Notes under the pieces: generated by a model
Databases searched by the model: none
The model's input: only the letters and a program-made list of their open reading frames with translations
What the model was told of the DNA's origin: nothing
Shown: piece by piece, positions 12,001-23,059 of the stretch
How the letters are laid out: each line of letters opens with the position of its first letter
How positions within the stretch are numbered: the stretch's first letter is position 1
Program-made: the position numbers and the translations under genes
From: Zea mays
Taxonomy: Eukaryota; Streptophyta; Magnoliopsida; Poales; Poaceae
Assembly: GCF_902167145.1 (NCBI RefSeq)
Contig: NC_050096.1
Coordinates: 77,310,683 to 77,374,682, forward strand
Direction: 5' to 3'
Length of the DNA stretch: 64,000 nt

Positions 12001-14526
12001 CCCCAACGTCAAGCTGGGTACCCAGTATGCTAGACCGTGCTAGGTGTTGGAGCGTGTTGCAGTGGCGGACTCACCGCCCGGCTAGCCCTGGCGGCTGCTC
12101 GGGCTCCGCTGCCATATGTTGTGGAAAGATATACATATTCTAAAGGTGAAACACAGTTTGGTGTAGGCAACAATGGCCAAGGCCTGACTCACAATGCAAA
12201 CGTCCAGGCTCTCCAAATTTTCTAGGTCCGCCACTAGCGTGTTGGGACTGTGGCATATCGCCTACACCTGCCCGAGGGCGCCCGTCTACACGACGTGTTT
12301 CATGTTAGTCTCCTCAAGCCATTTCATGGTGCACCTCCGGAGGGACCCCTTCCCTTACCGATACTGGAACAAGGACGACTACTTCCAGTTCCCCAGCAGG
12401 TGTTGTGCACCAAGCTCCGCCGCGGCATATGGCATGGAGTCATTCACTAGGCAGGACTGTCACCAGAAGAAGCTACATGGGAACCTTTGGAGCAATTCAA
12501 GGCGTCTTATCTCGTTGTCCAGCTCGAGGACAAGTTGTTTTTGGAGGCCAGGAGAGCTGTTATGACCGGCATCCCATATCAGCATCGCCATCGCGATACA
12601 AGTGGCTAGAAATGGCGTCTAGGAGCAGTAGTTCGGGAGCCCAGCAGCCCTAGTTAGAATTAGTTAGTTTGTTTGGATAACAATTGGTTTGTTAGTCTTG
12701 GATAGAGTTGGTTAGTTTGTTTGGTTGGATAAGCATTGGTTTGTTAGTCTTGGATAGAGTTGAATAGTTTGTTAGAGGCTGCTATCTCAGCCATATAATA
12801 TACTCCTTCGGTTAATGAATGAATCAAGCAGACAAGTATCTTGCTCGTGCTTTCCCCCTTCGCCTACTATTCACCTGCGATGAACAGTACCATGCTTTCC
12901 CCAAGAAGCAGCCCTAACCCTAGGACGATGGCGCCCAAGCGCTAGGGTCACCACTTGTACTACCTCTGTAACCCTAGTTCCAATAGTTATATAATGATAC
13001 AAAAAAATTAATGCATTGTTTGTAATACCAAACAACACTAAAATGGTTGGGAAAATTGAATACGAAAATATCATTAGAGATTTTATTTTGAAGAACACTA
13101 GAAGAATAATGCTTTCTAAATGAAGATTATGTAACCGATACAATATTTATTCGCCATTATATTATATGTACATGTATACATACTATTACTTAATACTTTT
13201 TGCTGCGTTTTGGGCAGGCCACCCAAAATACCCGGAGTCCGGGATGGCCCTGACTGAATTATGGTAACTACCAATTGCCCACTTGTTTAAAATGATCGAT
13301 CTACAACTAGGACTAGGATTTCAGTTCTGTAAATTTTAGTGACAAGACCAATCGTATGCTAGAGAAAAAAGTAACCTTGCATATATTGTCTACTGCACCT
13401 TATCCTTAGTTATTATGACAGCCCTATTTCCTTCTCAACACAACTGTTGAATTTCAGATCCAACAGTAGAACACTCAAATCTGCAACCACATTTAAATTA
13501 CAGATCATGTTAACAGCTCTGAGTACTTGTAGATGATTGATCACCATCATCCACAAATGTATCACCATCAGGGCGGCCCATGCCGCACCACCTGATTTGG
13601 AAAGATTAATCCAATATGCGTTCCTCATGTTCTAAATAGTGCGATGATAAGTGACAGAGCACAGTCACAGCTATCAAAAGTTTTCGAGTATCGATAAGAG
13701 TGGATCCTTCCAGAAAAGATGCCCACACGCTACTCTAGGAGGTCCTACTCTAGTCGCAGACACAGAGTGGACCACGAGCCATACATGTTGACAGCCATAT
13801 ACAGTACAGGATTTCTGTTCCACGTCCTTCACAGGGCTCTAATTCCCCGAAACCGAAAAGTTGCCGTCATGGGGACGGGGCTAGGGGGGGCCGTGCTGGT
13901 ACCTTAGTTCCTAGAGTCTAGAGAGCGTAATATAGCTCAACTCACCAAAATTAAAGCACAACAACAGGGAAATCAGGAGCTGCCACAGTGGATTCGTTCC
14001 CCTGTTCCCGATCGTGATAGTATGGATTGTGAGCAGAGCAGGAAGCATAACAATACAGGTAAGAAAAAACAAAGGGGAATTTAGCACGAGCGAGCGAGCG
14101 AGCAAGGAAGCAAGCGGGGGGGACTAAATTGAACGAACGAATTGGATAAAGTTACCTTGGGGACGCGGAGAGGAGCACGAGCTTGGTGAAGAGGTCAGGC
14201 CTGGAGATGGAGGCGAGCGCGCCGATGACCGCGGAGACGGAGTGGCCGACGTAGATGCAGGAGCGGACGCCGAGCTCCTGGAGGATGGCGAGGAGGTCGA
14301 GCGCGTAGCCCTCGAGCGTGGCGTAGCGGGAGAAGTCGAAGTAGTCCGGGTTGGTGGGGCCGGCGCCCATGGTGTCGAAGAGCACGACGCGGTAGTCGGC
14401 GACGAGGTGCGGCACCAGGTGCTTCCACACGGACTGGTCGGTGCCGAAGCCGTGCGCCAGCACGATGACCCCGCGCTTCCCCTCGCCCACCACTCGCAGG
14501 TTGTGCGCCTCCTCCACGATCCCCAT
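9086..14526 (-). CDS. KAI2: KAI2/D14-LIKE karrikin receptor, alpha/beta hydrolase (2 exons)
   Basis: Exon 1 is 14526-14156 and exon 2 is 9530-9086. The intron has a canonical GTAAC donor and TAG acceptor and splits an AGG arginine codon. The product is 271 aa, against 270 for Arabidopsis KAI2, and is collinear with that family throughout (MGIVEEAHN start, [22 protein letters not shown] N-terminal block, [12 protein letters not shown] lid helix region). The catalytic triad is visible: Ser96 in GHSVSA, Asp218 in TKDLAVP, His247 in EGHLPQL. KAI2 is a soluble receptor for karrikins and an endogenous ligand. With the F-box protein MAX2/D3 it targets SMAX1-type repressors for degradation, affecting seedling growth and, in grasses, mycorrhizal symbiosis. 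The upstream frame is open for about 100 codons, but the family start is 14526. No disabling change is seen, so it is probably functional. Confidence 0.95.
9531..11143 (-). other. KAI2 intron, 3' part without recognised elements
   Basis: AT-rich intron sequence. It includes a C10 homopolymer near 9637 and several short A or T runs. I see no coding sequence, transposon termini or repeats here that I can support. Confidence 0.5.
11184..11525 (-). mobile_element. TRIM/SMART-type miniature LTR retrotransposon
   Basis: Two LTR-like repeats of 84 and 83 bp (11189-11272 and 11438-11520), which read TGTTGAAGTG...CTCTAACA on the minus strand, flank a non-coding core of about 110 bp. Next to the right-hand repeats the minus strand reads TGGTATCAAAG, a tRNA-Met-type primer-binding site. 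A third truncated LTR copy (11382 to about 11418) with its own primer-site copy (11421-11437) shows a partial internal duplication. Flanks GGATT (11184-11188) and GGGTT (11521-11525) look like a one-mismatch target duplication. There is no coding capacity, as usual for TRIMs. It interrupts the chromovirus integrase. Confidence 0.75.
11591..11763 (+). mobile_element. hAT-like MITE (family A) in chromovirus relic
   Basis: A 157 bp non-coding element at 11599-11755 with inverted ends TAAGGGTGATAATGGG and CCCATTACCACCCCTA. It is flanked by 8 bp duplications GTTGTAGG and GTTCCAGG (6 of 8 identical). It separates the integrase motif ending ALRTTP from QVVYGREP. A close relative in the opposite orientation lies at 45591-45748. 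Confidence 0.82.
12052..12244 (+). mobile_element. hAT MITE with CAGTGGCGGA ends
   Basis: A 177 bp element (12060-12236) with short inverted ends CAGTGGCGGAC and GTCCGCCACTA and a perfect 8 bp duplication GCGTGTTG at 12052-12059 and 12237-12244. It is non-coding. The ends resemble those of the large hAT at 18535-26597 and the MITE at 16746-16906, so one transposase family could have moved all three. Confidence 0.88.
12654..12850 (+). repeat. Probable LTR remnant of the chromovirus relic
   Basis: Immediately after the decayed chromodomain ORF, a stretch of about 65 bp rich in GTTAGTTTGTTTGG and GTTAGTCTTGGATAGAGTTG is directly repeated. A TATA-like CATATAATATACTCC follows. Position and composition fit the 3' LTR of the relic, but its partner LTR is gone. 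Confidence 0.5.
12851..14155 (-). other. KAI2 intron, 5' part without recognised elements
   Basis: Mostly AT-rich sequence running to the KAI2 exon 1 donor at 14155. It includes a (CGAG)n-like run near 14088-14104. I see no gene or transposon end that I can support. Confidence 0.45.
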
Positions 14527-14930
14527 GCCGCGGGGTTGGTTCCTCGTGGGGACGCGCTGGGCGGGAAGGGGAGAGGAGGAAAGACCGGGAGAGGAGGAAA
14601 GACGGGGAGCAGAGCAGAGCAGAGCACAGCACAGCCGCGGAAGGGCAGTGAGAAACGGGATTAGTGGCGGGCGTTTTAAGGCGGGGGCGTGGACGGGGAA
14701 TCTGCCGGTCGGGGAGGGGAACGAACGCGCGCGGACCGGACGGACGCCCCTGCCCGCTGCTGCTGCCTGGGCTTCGGCGACAGGGGTGCTCGCTGACGGA
14801 CTGGGTCGCTCGGCGGGGCGGTTTGGTGGGGGCGACCGCACCGGACCGGACTGTTGTTGCCACTTGGTAGGTTTCCTCTGCTCGGCCTCGGCGGGCCTTC
14901 CCCTGGGGGCCCCACTATTTTAGTTAACGG
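14527..14930 (-). promoter_or_regulatory. GC-rich 5' leader and promoter region of KAI2
   Basis: Very GC-rich sequence immediately upstream of the KAI2 start, with a GAGCAGAGCAGAGCA run near 14608-14630. GC content falls sharply to AT-rich DNA beyond about 14925. This CpG-dense block is what grass 5' UTRs and proximal promoters look like. Open frames here on either strand are composition effects. No TATA box or initiator could be fixed. Confidence 0.5.
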
Positions 14931-16235
14931 AATACTAGATGTAGATGGATATCGTATCGCCTATACACCCTGGAGTTGCCATTGCCAGTTTGCCATTACA
15001 TCCTCTAAAATATCTGCAAATTGCAAATGCGTGCTCGTACGTCGGAGCGTACTGGTTCATTTGAGAGAACCGAGTCAACTGACTTCGCGGATTTCAAACT
15101 GAAAACTATGGAAGAAAAAAGGTTAAAACACAAGAAAATAAAGTCCAAAAATCATCAAATTATGCAGATAGCTTGCCTGCCTCATGTAGGTATTACCGAG
15201 AGATCCTGTGTGCAAAGGTTTAAGATTTTTGTATGCATCTCATTCCCTAGATCGAGCACGACGATCAACAAAAACCGACCAATCTTAAAGAAAAATACTA
15301 AAATGTGGACTTCAGAAAAAGAAAAAAAATAGAGTTTTTAAAGGACCAATTATGCGGGATCGTTCGCTTGGAATTAAAGCCAGTTATTTAAATGTAATTC
15401 ATAGAGATCAAAACACTATAAAAACAGTAGAAGTCAATAGAGATTAAAGTCAAACGAACATGTTGATGCTTTAGTCTAGCTCTGCTCATCATGTACCCCT
15501 ATCAGTAGGCGTCTTGGTATCTAGGTTAAAATACCTAATAAAAAATATAGAGAGAGTACATGCCTAACAAACCTCTACATGTTTTTTAGCCATCTTTTAA
15601 TTCGTCCTCCGGTATTTTAGCCGTTTGATCGAAGTCTCCGTATTCAGTTTTCATCACTAACTACTTCATCCTCACGGTCACCACTCACCACACCGATCAC
15701 CTTGGTATATACTCAGGACCTGCATATTCATGATTTTTTAAGAGATATATTGCACAACACACACCAACTCAACACCTTATTTAGTCTAAATTCTGTTAGA
15801 ACCAGCTCCACCAAAGCTTGGCCATCTCACTAGGAAAATCGATCCTCATCCGTGACAACTTATTTAGCTGCATTTATACCCATCATAATTTACATGTGCT
15901 AGAGTGAATTGAAGAGAATATGAGTCAATTTTCCATTCCAAAACATATGAATTGAGATGGATTCATATACCATATGTTTGGTTGCCCGCTCGAGCACAAC
16001 CAGGCTCTGCACACTGTGTTTGGTTGCCTATACGAGACAGACCAGATCTACATATGTTGGTGCAATTCAAGCCAAATCGAGCAGCTTTGGCTGCATCCAC
16101 GGACGAGCTAGGCTACAACAAGTCAAATGCTGGACATGTAGGGATCCGATCGCGTGGATATGAGTGCAACCAAATAAAGCCTAACATGAACGCATATCCC
16201 CACAATACCATCTAGCTCTCTCATGTAATGTGTGC
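14931..16235. other. Intergenic sequence upstream of KAI2
   Basis: AT-rich, with no gene seen. GTTTGGTTGC occurs at about 15976 and 16017, and GCAACCAAATAAA at about 16167. These could be inverted ends of a degenerate MITE, but I could not identify target duplications. Confidence 0.4.
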
Positions 16236-16741
16236 AACATAAGTAGAGATGGTAATGGGCTCCGATCTCTGAATCCCCGTGAGGAATTCTTCCATTAGAA
16301 GATGGGGATGAGAAGATTTCTTCTTCGATGGAGATGTAAATAGGAAAAAAATCACCCTCGATAGGTAAACGGGTCGGAGACAAGGAAGCGTTCCTCGTCC
16401 TCGTTTCTCGTGGGAACCTAATAAAATTGTACGTGACGATGTTTTCATGTAATAGTTAATAATAAAAATAAATAATTACCATGTCAAAGATCATTTATTG
16501 TACAAATGTGTTCATTTTGATGTACACATAATGGTTTCTTACATCTAACAATGTGTATAAGTACAATCTTTTGTATTAATAATAAAGGAAGTATGTCATA
16601 ATTATAATTTAAGCAGGACAGGTCTTCGTGGAAAACAGATATAGAAAGAAATGTCCCTTCGAGTGTTCATAGGGATCTCCGTGGGGAGTTTTTTTCATCG
16701 CCAAGACGGAGATAGTGAGCTTTGCCATTACTAAGCGTAAG
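16236..16741 (+). mobile_element. hAT-like MITE, 490 bp
   Basis: Element 16244-16733 begins TAGAGATGGTAATGGGC and ends GCTTTGCCATTACTA, an imperfect inverted pair. It is flanked by AACATAAG and AGCGTAAG (6 of 8 identical). Inner sequence near the ends (TCCCCGTGAGGA; TCTCCGTGGGGA) is also roughly inverted. It is non-coding. The ends resemble those of MITE family A. Confidence 0.65.
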
Positions 16742-16914
16742 CCTACAGAGGCGATTCCAGGGAGGGGCAGAGGGGGACAACGTCCCCCCTAATCCTCCCC
16801 AAATTCCATAGGAGCTACTACTTTTTTAGCTAATCACCATATAAATAATATAAAATACCTCTTAATAGCCCCACCCCCTCAAACTCAAATTCTGGCTTCG
16901 CCCCTGTAAACCTA
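16738..16914 (+). mobile_element. hAT MITE adjacent to the previous one
   Basis: Element 16746-16906 (161 bp) with ends CAGAGGCGATTCCAG and CTGGCTTCGCCCCTG and flanks TAAGCCTA/TAAACCTA (7 of 8 identical). Its left duplication overlaps the right duplication of the 490 bp MITE, so one jumped onto the edge of the other. The internal text (AGCCCC...CTCAAACTCAAATTCTGG) resembles the right end of TTF-finger hAT elements. Confidence 0.82.
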
Positions 16915-18260
16915 GTTAAAGTTATACATATTCAATTGAGTGTCCATTATTTTAGTTGAAAAGTTATAAATGTATGGTATATAATGTGTAGATGTATAAA
17001 AAATGAAAATCAAACTAAATTATAGGCTCTTATGAAGCAATAAACTCAAAACAAACAATCGTGCAAAGAAAAAATAAGAAATTATTAAACTATATAACAA
17101 ATATGTTTTCTTTTTATCATTTGAAAATTTTAAAAACACATACCTTCTAAATCCCGGGCCAGCATATGGCCATGTCGAACTCCCTGTCACCGGTCACCTG
17201 ATGTAGACCTTCTTACTTCGACCCAAATGTGATGCCACCTCATCTTCTAAACTAGTTTACTTATTTCAAACTTAAAATTCATCTATATGGCATATTTTTT
17301 TATGGGGAAATGAGTGACAAGCGCCTACTAATAATTAGTATTCTATCTACACAAGCATAAAGAATCAAGAGTTTAAAATTTATACTATTATAAGGGACTC
17401 TAAGTAAACAAGCACCTGCTAATAATTAGTACTCAATGTAAGAATCGTTTTTGTGGAAATCGTCCGAAATCAACGTACAAACATAATCGGCCAAGTCGTC
17501 GCGATAGAAGTAATCTGTTATTTTTTTTAATCCTAAACAATATAGACTCTTTCATTTTTCTCCGCAGGTAATATCGATGATACTTAGATTCTCGTAGCCC
17601 CTCGATGGAATTGCATCCTTTTCATGGTACACGTAGACAGAAATTCACAAACTAGCTAGTCAGCAGTAGTACTAGTGGCATATTGAGGGAAAGAAAGGTT
17701 AGGTGGCCGGTGACAGCCGGACGGGTACTTTAGCCTTTCGTTGTCAGTCCTTTGCATTTGTGCCTGTGAGCGAACGGTTGGGATAATGCATGTGATTAGC
17801 GACCGGCCGGGAGAGGGAGACAGGCGTATGCTGGGGTGTACGTGGGGCCACGTTGATGAGCAAGTGATGTGTTTGTCTCGGGTCTTAATGCCTGACAGCG
17901 ACTTAATTAATCCATGGGCATGAGCTGGTGTATCTGTACTGTACAGCCATCCATCCGTTGCAGGTTTGGGGTGCGTGATTGAACTGTACTGTACTATACG
18001 CTGACTTCACCTTGTCTTCTTGTACGTCCGCCAGTTGCTCGGCAGCGTACAGTGCATCCGGCCGCTATGATTGGGTCATTGTTTAACGGAGATGCGGACG
18101 TGAATGGACGAAATTACTTTGATTTTTCGTACTTTAACGTGGTAGCATATGGTAGAGCCAAAAGCAAACACTGTGCATGATGCCATTAATTTTATAGAAG
18201 ATTGAGAAAATCCTTAATCACGAGCGCGGACGACTTTGCTTATGGCCTCCGGACGCAAAT
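16915..18260. other. Intergenic sequence without recognised features
   Basis: AT-rich DNA. A loose direct repeat around CTAATAATTAGTA occurs at 17327 and 17419. No gene or complete transposon is recognised. Confidence 0.4.
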
Positions 18261-18391
18261 TAAGGATACGTTCGGTTCTTACGGATTGGAGCCCCGGATT
18301 GATTCTTAGCCAGATTATTTCTCTAGTTTATATAGATTTTGATGACCTGGAACAAATTCTGGTTTATTCCGGTACAACCGAACGGACCTAA
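18261..18391 (+). mobile_element. Tourist-like (PIF/Harbinger) MITE
   Basis: A 125 bp element (18264-18388) with inverted ends GGATACGTTCGGTT and AACCGAACGGACC, flanked by the 3 bp duplication TAA on both sides. This is the target preference of PIF/Harbinger MITEs. It is non-coding. Confidence 0.75.
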
Positions 18392-19023
18392 GTGACGAGA
18401 CAAAATAAACGAAGAAACATACCGTTTTTTTACACCATATATAGACAAATAGAGCTCATGTGTGTTAGTACGGACTTACGGTTTTGGGTGGACAAAAACT
18501 TTTAACAGAGGTGACTAACGAAGGAACATAAAATCAGGGGTGGATCTGTGGCCGGGCTGCCTAGGCTGTAGCCCCGATCGCGGCCCAGTAAATATAGCGA
18601 CACCAAAAAGGCCTAGCTCAACACGTAGTCCATGCGAGTATGCCGCTGCCCGCCCCGCCGCTTGCCCAGTCGCCCAGCCGCTGCGTCCAAGTGTCCAGCC
18701 GCCGCCCGCCGCTCGCTCGGAGAACCGCCACGCGCCGCAGTAAGCAGACAAGGACACACCGTCTGAGCACCATTATCTGAGCGCGCCTACGCGCGGATCT
18801 GAGCAGCCAAGTAGCAACCAGGCCGTTGTCTGAGCGCGCCTGCGCGCGGATCTGAGCAGCCAAGCAGCAAAGGTGAAGGCGTGAAGCTGTGATTTGCGAA
18901 GGTGAAGGCGTGAAGCTGTGATTTGTGAAGTAGTGCAGGTAAAACGTGTGCTATTGTTTGCTTTGATTTGAAGTTTTGATTTAATTATTTATTTGGTAGT
19001 AGTCCCATATTTATAGGAATAAG

Positions 19024-19493
19024 ATGGATAAATTTCTCATTAAGAACCAGAAGAAAGATGCTTCTAATTCTAAAACAAGTAGGACAACGTTTTGAGCTAG
19101 ATATGAATGATATAGTTGCAGATCCTGGCCTTATAAAACCAATTGATGAGTTCCCCCATGAAATTAGAGATGATGCTAAAAGAGCTTATTTACAAATGGG
19201 CCCATGTCAGCCATTTGGTCATACATTTCCACGGACACCGGGTAATTCTCAAACTAGAGGCTTTTGTTGAATCTTGGTTCAAATAGTTTGATTGGTTAGA
19301 GTACAGTGTACAAAAAGATACAGCTTATTGCTTTTTATTTAAGCCTCCAAGAACCAACAACTTTGGTAAAGATACATTCACTAAAGTTGGATTTAAGAAT
19401 TGGAAAAAGTAAAGGATGTATTCAAGGAATATGTCCAAGCAATTGATGGTTCTCATAGTTATGCGAGGAAACGTGCTCCTCGTAATAATAAAA
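19024..19493 (+). pseudogene. hAT transposase, N-terminal part (TTF zinc finger)
   Basis: Starts MDKFLIKNQKK and, across frameshifts and stops, shows the TTF-type finger region of plant hAT transposases: DIVADPGLIKPIDEF, then a WLEYSVQKDTAYCF-like segment, then FGKDTFTKVGFKNWKK. It runs without a break in the last frame into the Helitron boundary at 19493. The finger would bind transposon ends. It cannot be functional. Confidence 0.8.
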
Positions 19494-19505
19494 CTAGAAA
19501 AGGAA

Positions 19506-19521
19506 GCGCCCTATCGGGCGC
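19506..19521 (-). terminator. Helitron 3' terminal hairpin
   Basis: GCGCCCTATCGGGCGC forms a 6 bp perfect stem (7 with the flanking A-T pair) with a TATC loop, 8 nt from the terminal CTAG on the minus strand. Such hairpins are thought to signal the end of rolling-circle transposition. Confidence 0.82.
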
Positions 19522-20622
19522 TAGACAGCTCACGCAAGTAGGGGAACAAATTAAACTATATATCATAGTGTATAAGATAAATATTTTGATGCGGACACAA
19601 AATCAGAAAGTCCAGAAGTACCTTAAGATTAGTACTAACAACAATCATTTGTTTGGCAACAGCTCGTGGCCTGAACAAATTATCGTTACAAATAATCACA
19701 TATAACAATCATTTGTTTGGCAACAGCCCGTGGCCTGAACAAATACTAATAACAATGTCGCACAAGGTGTAAACTGAGTACCTAATAATAAAAAGGAGTA
19801 CTGAAATAAAAATACAGTGGCACTGGAAAAGATATGTTACAAGGATATCAACTGGTATCCAGTAAAGGTATCAGCAAATGCAGTAACACAAGATGAGACC
19901 GGTCCTGGTTACTGACTCTATATTTAAAAATTAAAATGGGATTGGTTGATGTATTTTTTGCTTCCGCCTGTCCAAACAGGCCATAAATCTTTCGCTCAGC
20001 ATTTGTCCATTTGCCAACTCTACTGCAAGCCCCATTTCCAAATTGCTGGGACGCTTCACAAGGGGGGAACACCTCTACCAGTATTGAGTCTTCAAATTCC
20101 AGCCCAGCCTTGCCATACAACATTCAATGAACTAAAAAAACATATCCCATTCAGTTTGGCATCAATCTCAACACGGGAGTTCTCCAGAATGAGTATACTA
20201 CATCCCTCTCATTGATCATTCAGAGCAATTCGTTCCAAAGGGGATTCAGCACCACGCTGCAAGAATTTCATCAAACAGTAAGTCATAGCCAAGGCTAAGC
20301 ACTGAGCCACACTCCTGGATATTCTCAGCTCTAACCACATTGCAAAAGCCTCCCAATATGACAAATCAAATACTTGCAGGTTCATCGCTGTAATTGTAAC
20401 ATAAAGATCTGGCTTTTCTTTCTAAGAAAAAAATATATATACATATACAGCCACATTTCTTCCATGGTTTCGGCTCAACAGCATAAACATATTTCCTACC
20501 AGGACACCTTAAACAAACGCAACAGGATACAACTGCCAGCTAAACATGACACTGTGACTCTTCATAGAATGTTCGCCTGCCTACAGTACGAGCAGGAGAA
20601 ACAAAACAAAAAAATGACAGCT
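19522..20622 (-). other. Helitron 3' segment without recognised gene
   Basis: AT-rich. A 64 bp direct repeat (AACAATCATTTGTTTGGC at 19640 and 19704) is present. The region 19940-20230 reads like non-coding 3' UTR or intron on the minus strand. No protein similarity is recognised. Confidence 0.4.
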
Positions 20623-20930
20623 TCAGCCACGCTGTTTCTTTGAGCTAGGTAAATCATCATCGTAGTGACCGTCATCTTCCACCCCATCTTTCTCGCCCTT
20701 CTGCACGGTGAGCTTGACGGTGACGCGGAGGCCCTTCCAGTCCTTGGCGGTCTCCTTGGGCCTTGGCGATGTCCTCACCAATCTTCTTCGGGGAGAGACC
20801 GAGCGGGCCGATCTTGGGAGCCAGCGACGACGCCGCGCCGACCTCGCCTCCCGTCACGCGGACGAAGACCTCCACCACCTGAGAGGGGTCCAATTTGGGC
20901 GGCATGGCTGCTGCGGCGGGTGAGGGTTAG
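20623..20930 (-). pseudogene. Captured ribosomal protein L12 (RPL12) fragment fused to a foreign tail
   Basis: From ATG 20905 the first 45 or so codons match plant 60S ribosomal protein uL11/L12 almost exactly ([11 protein letters not shown], then [20 protein letters not shown] and [14 protein letters not shown]). An apparent 7 bp insertion (extra GGCCCAA) then shifts the frame. The original frame continues as [18 protein letters not shown] and runs directly into an unrelated acidic-then-basic tail ([18 protein letters not shown]) ending at TGA 20623. RPL12 normally has about 166 residues, so more than half is missing. The GC-rich DNA to the right looks like captured 5' UTR. This is a transduplicated chimera, not the working gene. 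Confidence 0.88.
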
Positions 20931-21628
20931 CTCGGAAGGGAGAGGAACGCGGAACAGATAACTCTATTGAAGAAAAGTTTCGGGTCCGGGAGCGGACGAG
21001 CGCCGCCACGCGTCACGAGACGGATTGTGCGGAGGCCGCCGAGTGCGGACGGGCGCCCAAAAGGGGTGGAGTTTTAATAACTTAGATTAGATAGGCTGAG
21101 CCTACCAACCTTGCTTTGGGTTAGACAGATCCAGTTAACCGTTGGGCCAACCGGTGGAGATCAATTCAACACATAGCCGTAGAGGCTTTGACTGGAGAGC
21201 AGCCGACAGAGCTATGAAAAGCTAAAGTGTACCACAGGTCCGCTAGAGATAACCAGGATTTCCAAGTTTTTAGTGTCATGACCCGATCATGACATGATCT
21301 TAAACATCATCATCATGGATATCATATAAATATGAAATTCAATTTAGAAACTAAGATACGGAGAAACTGAATAATCCTGGGCACTGGATGTTTTGGCGGC
21401 TCGACGTTCCTCTGGAACCTTAACACAGGCTTACAGATGTAAGTTTATGCTCTAGCGGATCATCCGGTGTGATCGAGAGTTCGTCCGTCAATACATGCTA
21501 TGCACAGGTCAAGGAGCCACTTGTAGAGCTTTCTAGCCCCCAAGTTATCCCAGCTGTCCAACTCACAGAAGTAATGCAGGCACCAGAACATGCCCTCCCA
21601 CTCATTCTCTCGCTCTCAGGTTCTCTCT
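20931..21628. other. Helitron interior, GC-rich to AT-rich transition
   Basis: The first 150 bp are GC-rich and adjoin the RPL12 leader. The remainder is unrecognised, including TCTAGCGGATCATCCGG near 21450, which looks LTR-like. No gene was found. Confidence 0.35.
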
Positions 21629-22440
21629 CTACTTCATCACTCTCCCTGTATATACTCTCTCGACCAAGATAAGCATGGTTTTGTTCTTCACTGTGGTTTT
21701 CAATTTGATACAATGAGTAGATTTAGTCCCCGCCAAGGCATTAAGGGAGGGTTGGCAAAAGTCTTCACTGAGTATCTTTGCTACAGCCATCTCATTCAGG
21801 AGGTCTCCATTTAGCTCCTTATCCAAGTCATTAAGAATAAGAACCACAACCTTCATTTGAGGTTTGTTTCTCTTGATACAGACCTCTGCATGGCGTTGCT
21901 CAAACTTCTCCCCACAATGGAAATAGAGATTGTTGGCCTTAAAATACTCTCTGGATTGCTCGTCCCTCCACAAGTTACCATACAGTTTTTTTATCATGTC
22001 TGAATTGTGGCGGTTCTGGTGTGGCAGGATTTCTGTGTTATTTGAGTTTGCTTCTGTCTAAGACTCTTTGTTGGATTTTAGCAACGACAAATGCTCTGTC
22101 CACTGTACAAGGCACTTCAGGTTCGGCTGTTGCCCTGATTTCATCTTTGAGGCCACTGACATACTTCGAAGCAAATAAGAGGTCGTTATAGTGGCAAGCT
22201 GGCAGCTGTGCATGGTAAAATCATATTGCAAGGACTGGAGTTGAGATATGTATTCTTCCACTGTCCCTATTTTTCTTCTCCTGATCTCCGAGATTCCTCT
22301 CGATTCTACATGGCTTTGTGCTTTGAGGGACGGGAAGGTAGAGGCTAATCCTCAAATTTGAGGAAAATTGAGAAGGATCGTTGAGTATGTTAAAGCTTCG
22401 GAGTAACAGGCATGTCACGAGTATTAAATGTGATCAGCTC
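21629..22440 (-). pseudogene. Ty3/gypsy gag relic inside the Helitron
   Basis: Two frames on the minus strand show gag features of chromovirus-like elements: VEEYISQLQSLQYDF-like text (22058-22261) and FHCGEKFEQRHAEVC (a CCHC-like knuckle) followed by LNDLDKEL and LNEMAVAKILSEDF, leading towards a lost protease. Internal stops and frameshifts show it is dead. It may have been captured, or be the remains of an insertion into the Helitron. Confidence 0.65.
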
Positions 22441-23059
22441 CTGAACTTTACATGACTTGTATTTTTATCACATGCTAGCATTCACATAATGCGGGCAAGG
22501 AGTAACAGGCATGCCACGAGTACTCCTTTTCTGAGGAGTACTTAGGTTTAGGACCACTTAGTCTCCTCAGAAATTCATCACTATATAAAGAGCTATGTTT
22601 GTAATCCTATGTGACTTATCCGCTAATTTATGTGATATGCAAAGTAGGCACAAAGATCACGACAACATTTTGCAGTAAGCTTTTTAACAGGTATGAGTAC
22701 CAATAAAGTAGTCAAGTGATCAGAAGCTGCCACTTATCTTAAACATCATCAGAATCCAGAAAGGGGCAATAATGCATAGACTTCAACCTCTTAGTGCTTA
22801 AAGATAGCACAGTGGGACATGTAGCATTTTTTGTTTGTGTGAAAAAACTTTCAACATATTCCATATTGTTAGAAACAGTGCATCTGCACAAGTGTCCTTG
22901 CAGTCTAATGTGCTAGAAGTAGTACATACGAACAGGTAGTATTTTAATTTATGAGAAAGCTGAACTTGCTAGGACAATAAATCCTTTTGCACACCATCTA
23001 CAAAATTACAGGAAGTAGGCAGATCAAGCAGGTCCTATAAAAGAATAAATAACTAATAC
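22441..23059. other. Helitron interior without recognised gene
   Basis: AT-rich. The phrase AGTAACAGGCATG occurs at about 22401 and 22500 as a short direct repeat, and GAGTACT motifs lie near 22535. Nothing else is recognised. Confidence 0.35.

Larger units (their letters stand above)
11144..12653 (+). pseudogene. Chromovirus (Reina-like) integrase and chromodomain relic
   Basis: Inside the KAI2 intron, on the strand opposite to the gene, a shattered Ty3/gypsy polyprotein end can be followed. It has integrase C-terminal motifs (WAKYCYNT near 11540, then QVVYGREP near 11763), a later [20 protein letters not shown] segment near 12252, and a chromodomain-like [15 protein letters not shown] near 12455. 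Frames shift several times. Three younger insertions interrupt it: a TRIM at about 11189-11520 and hAT MITEs at 11599-11755 and 12060-12236. Removing each in thought restores adjacency of the flanking motifs. Only the 3' end of the original element remains. Confidence 0.8.

Noticed and set aside
14152..14841. Longer KAI2 reading frame starting at 14841
   Set aside because: The extra 105 codons are GC-rich leader, composition-driven and absent from the KAI2 family, which begins at the MGIVEEAHN methionine (14526).
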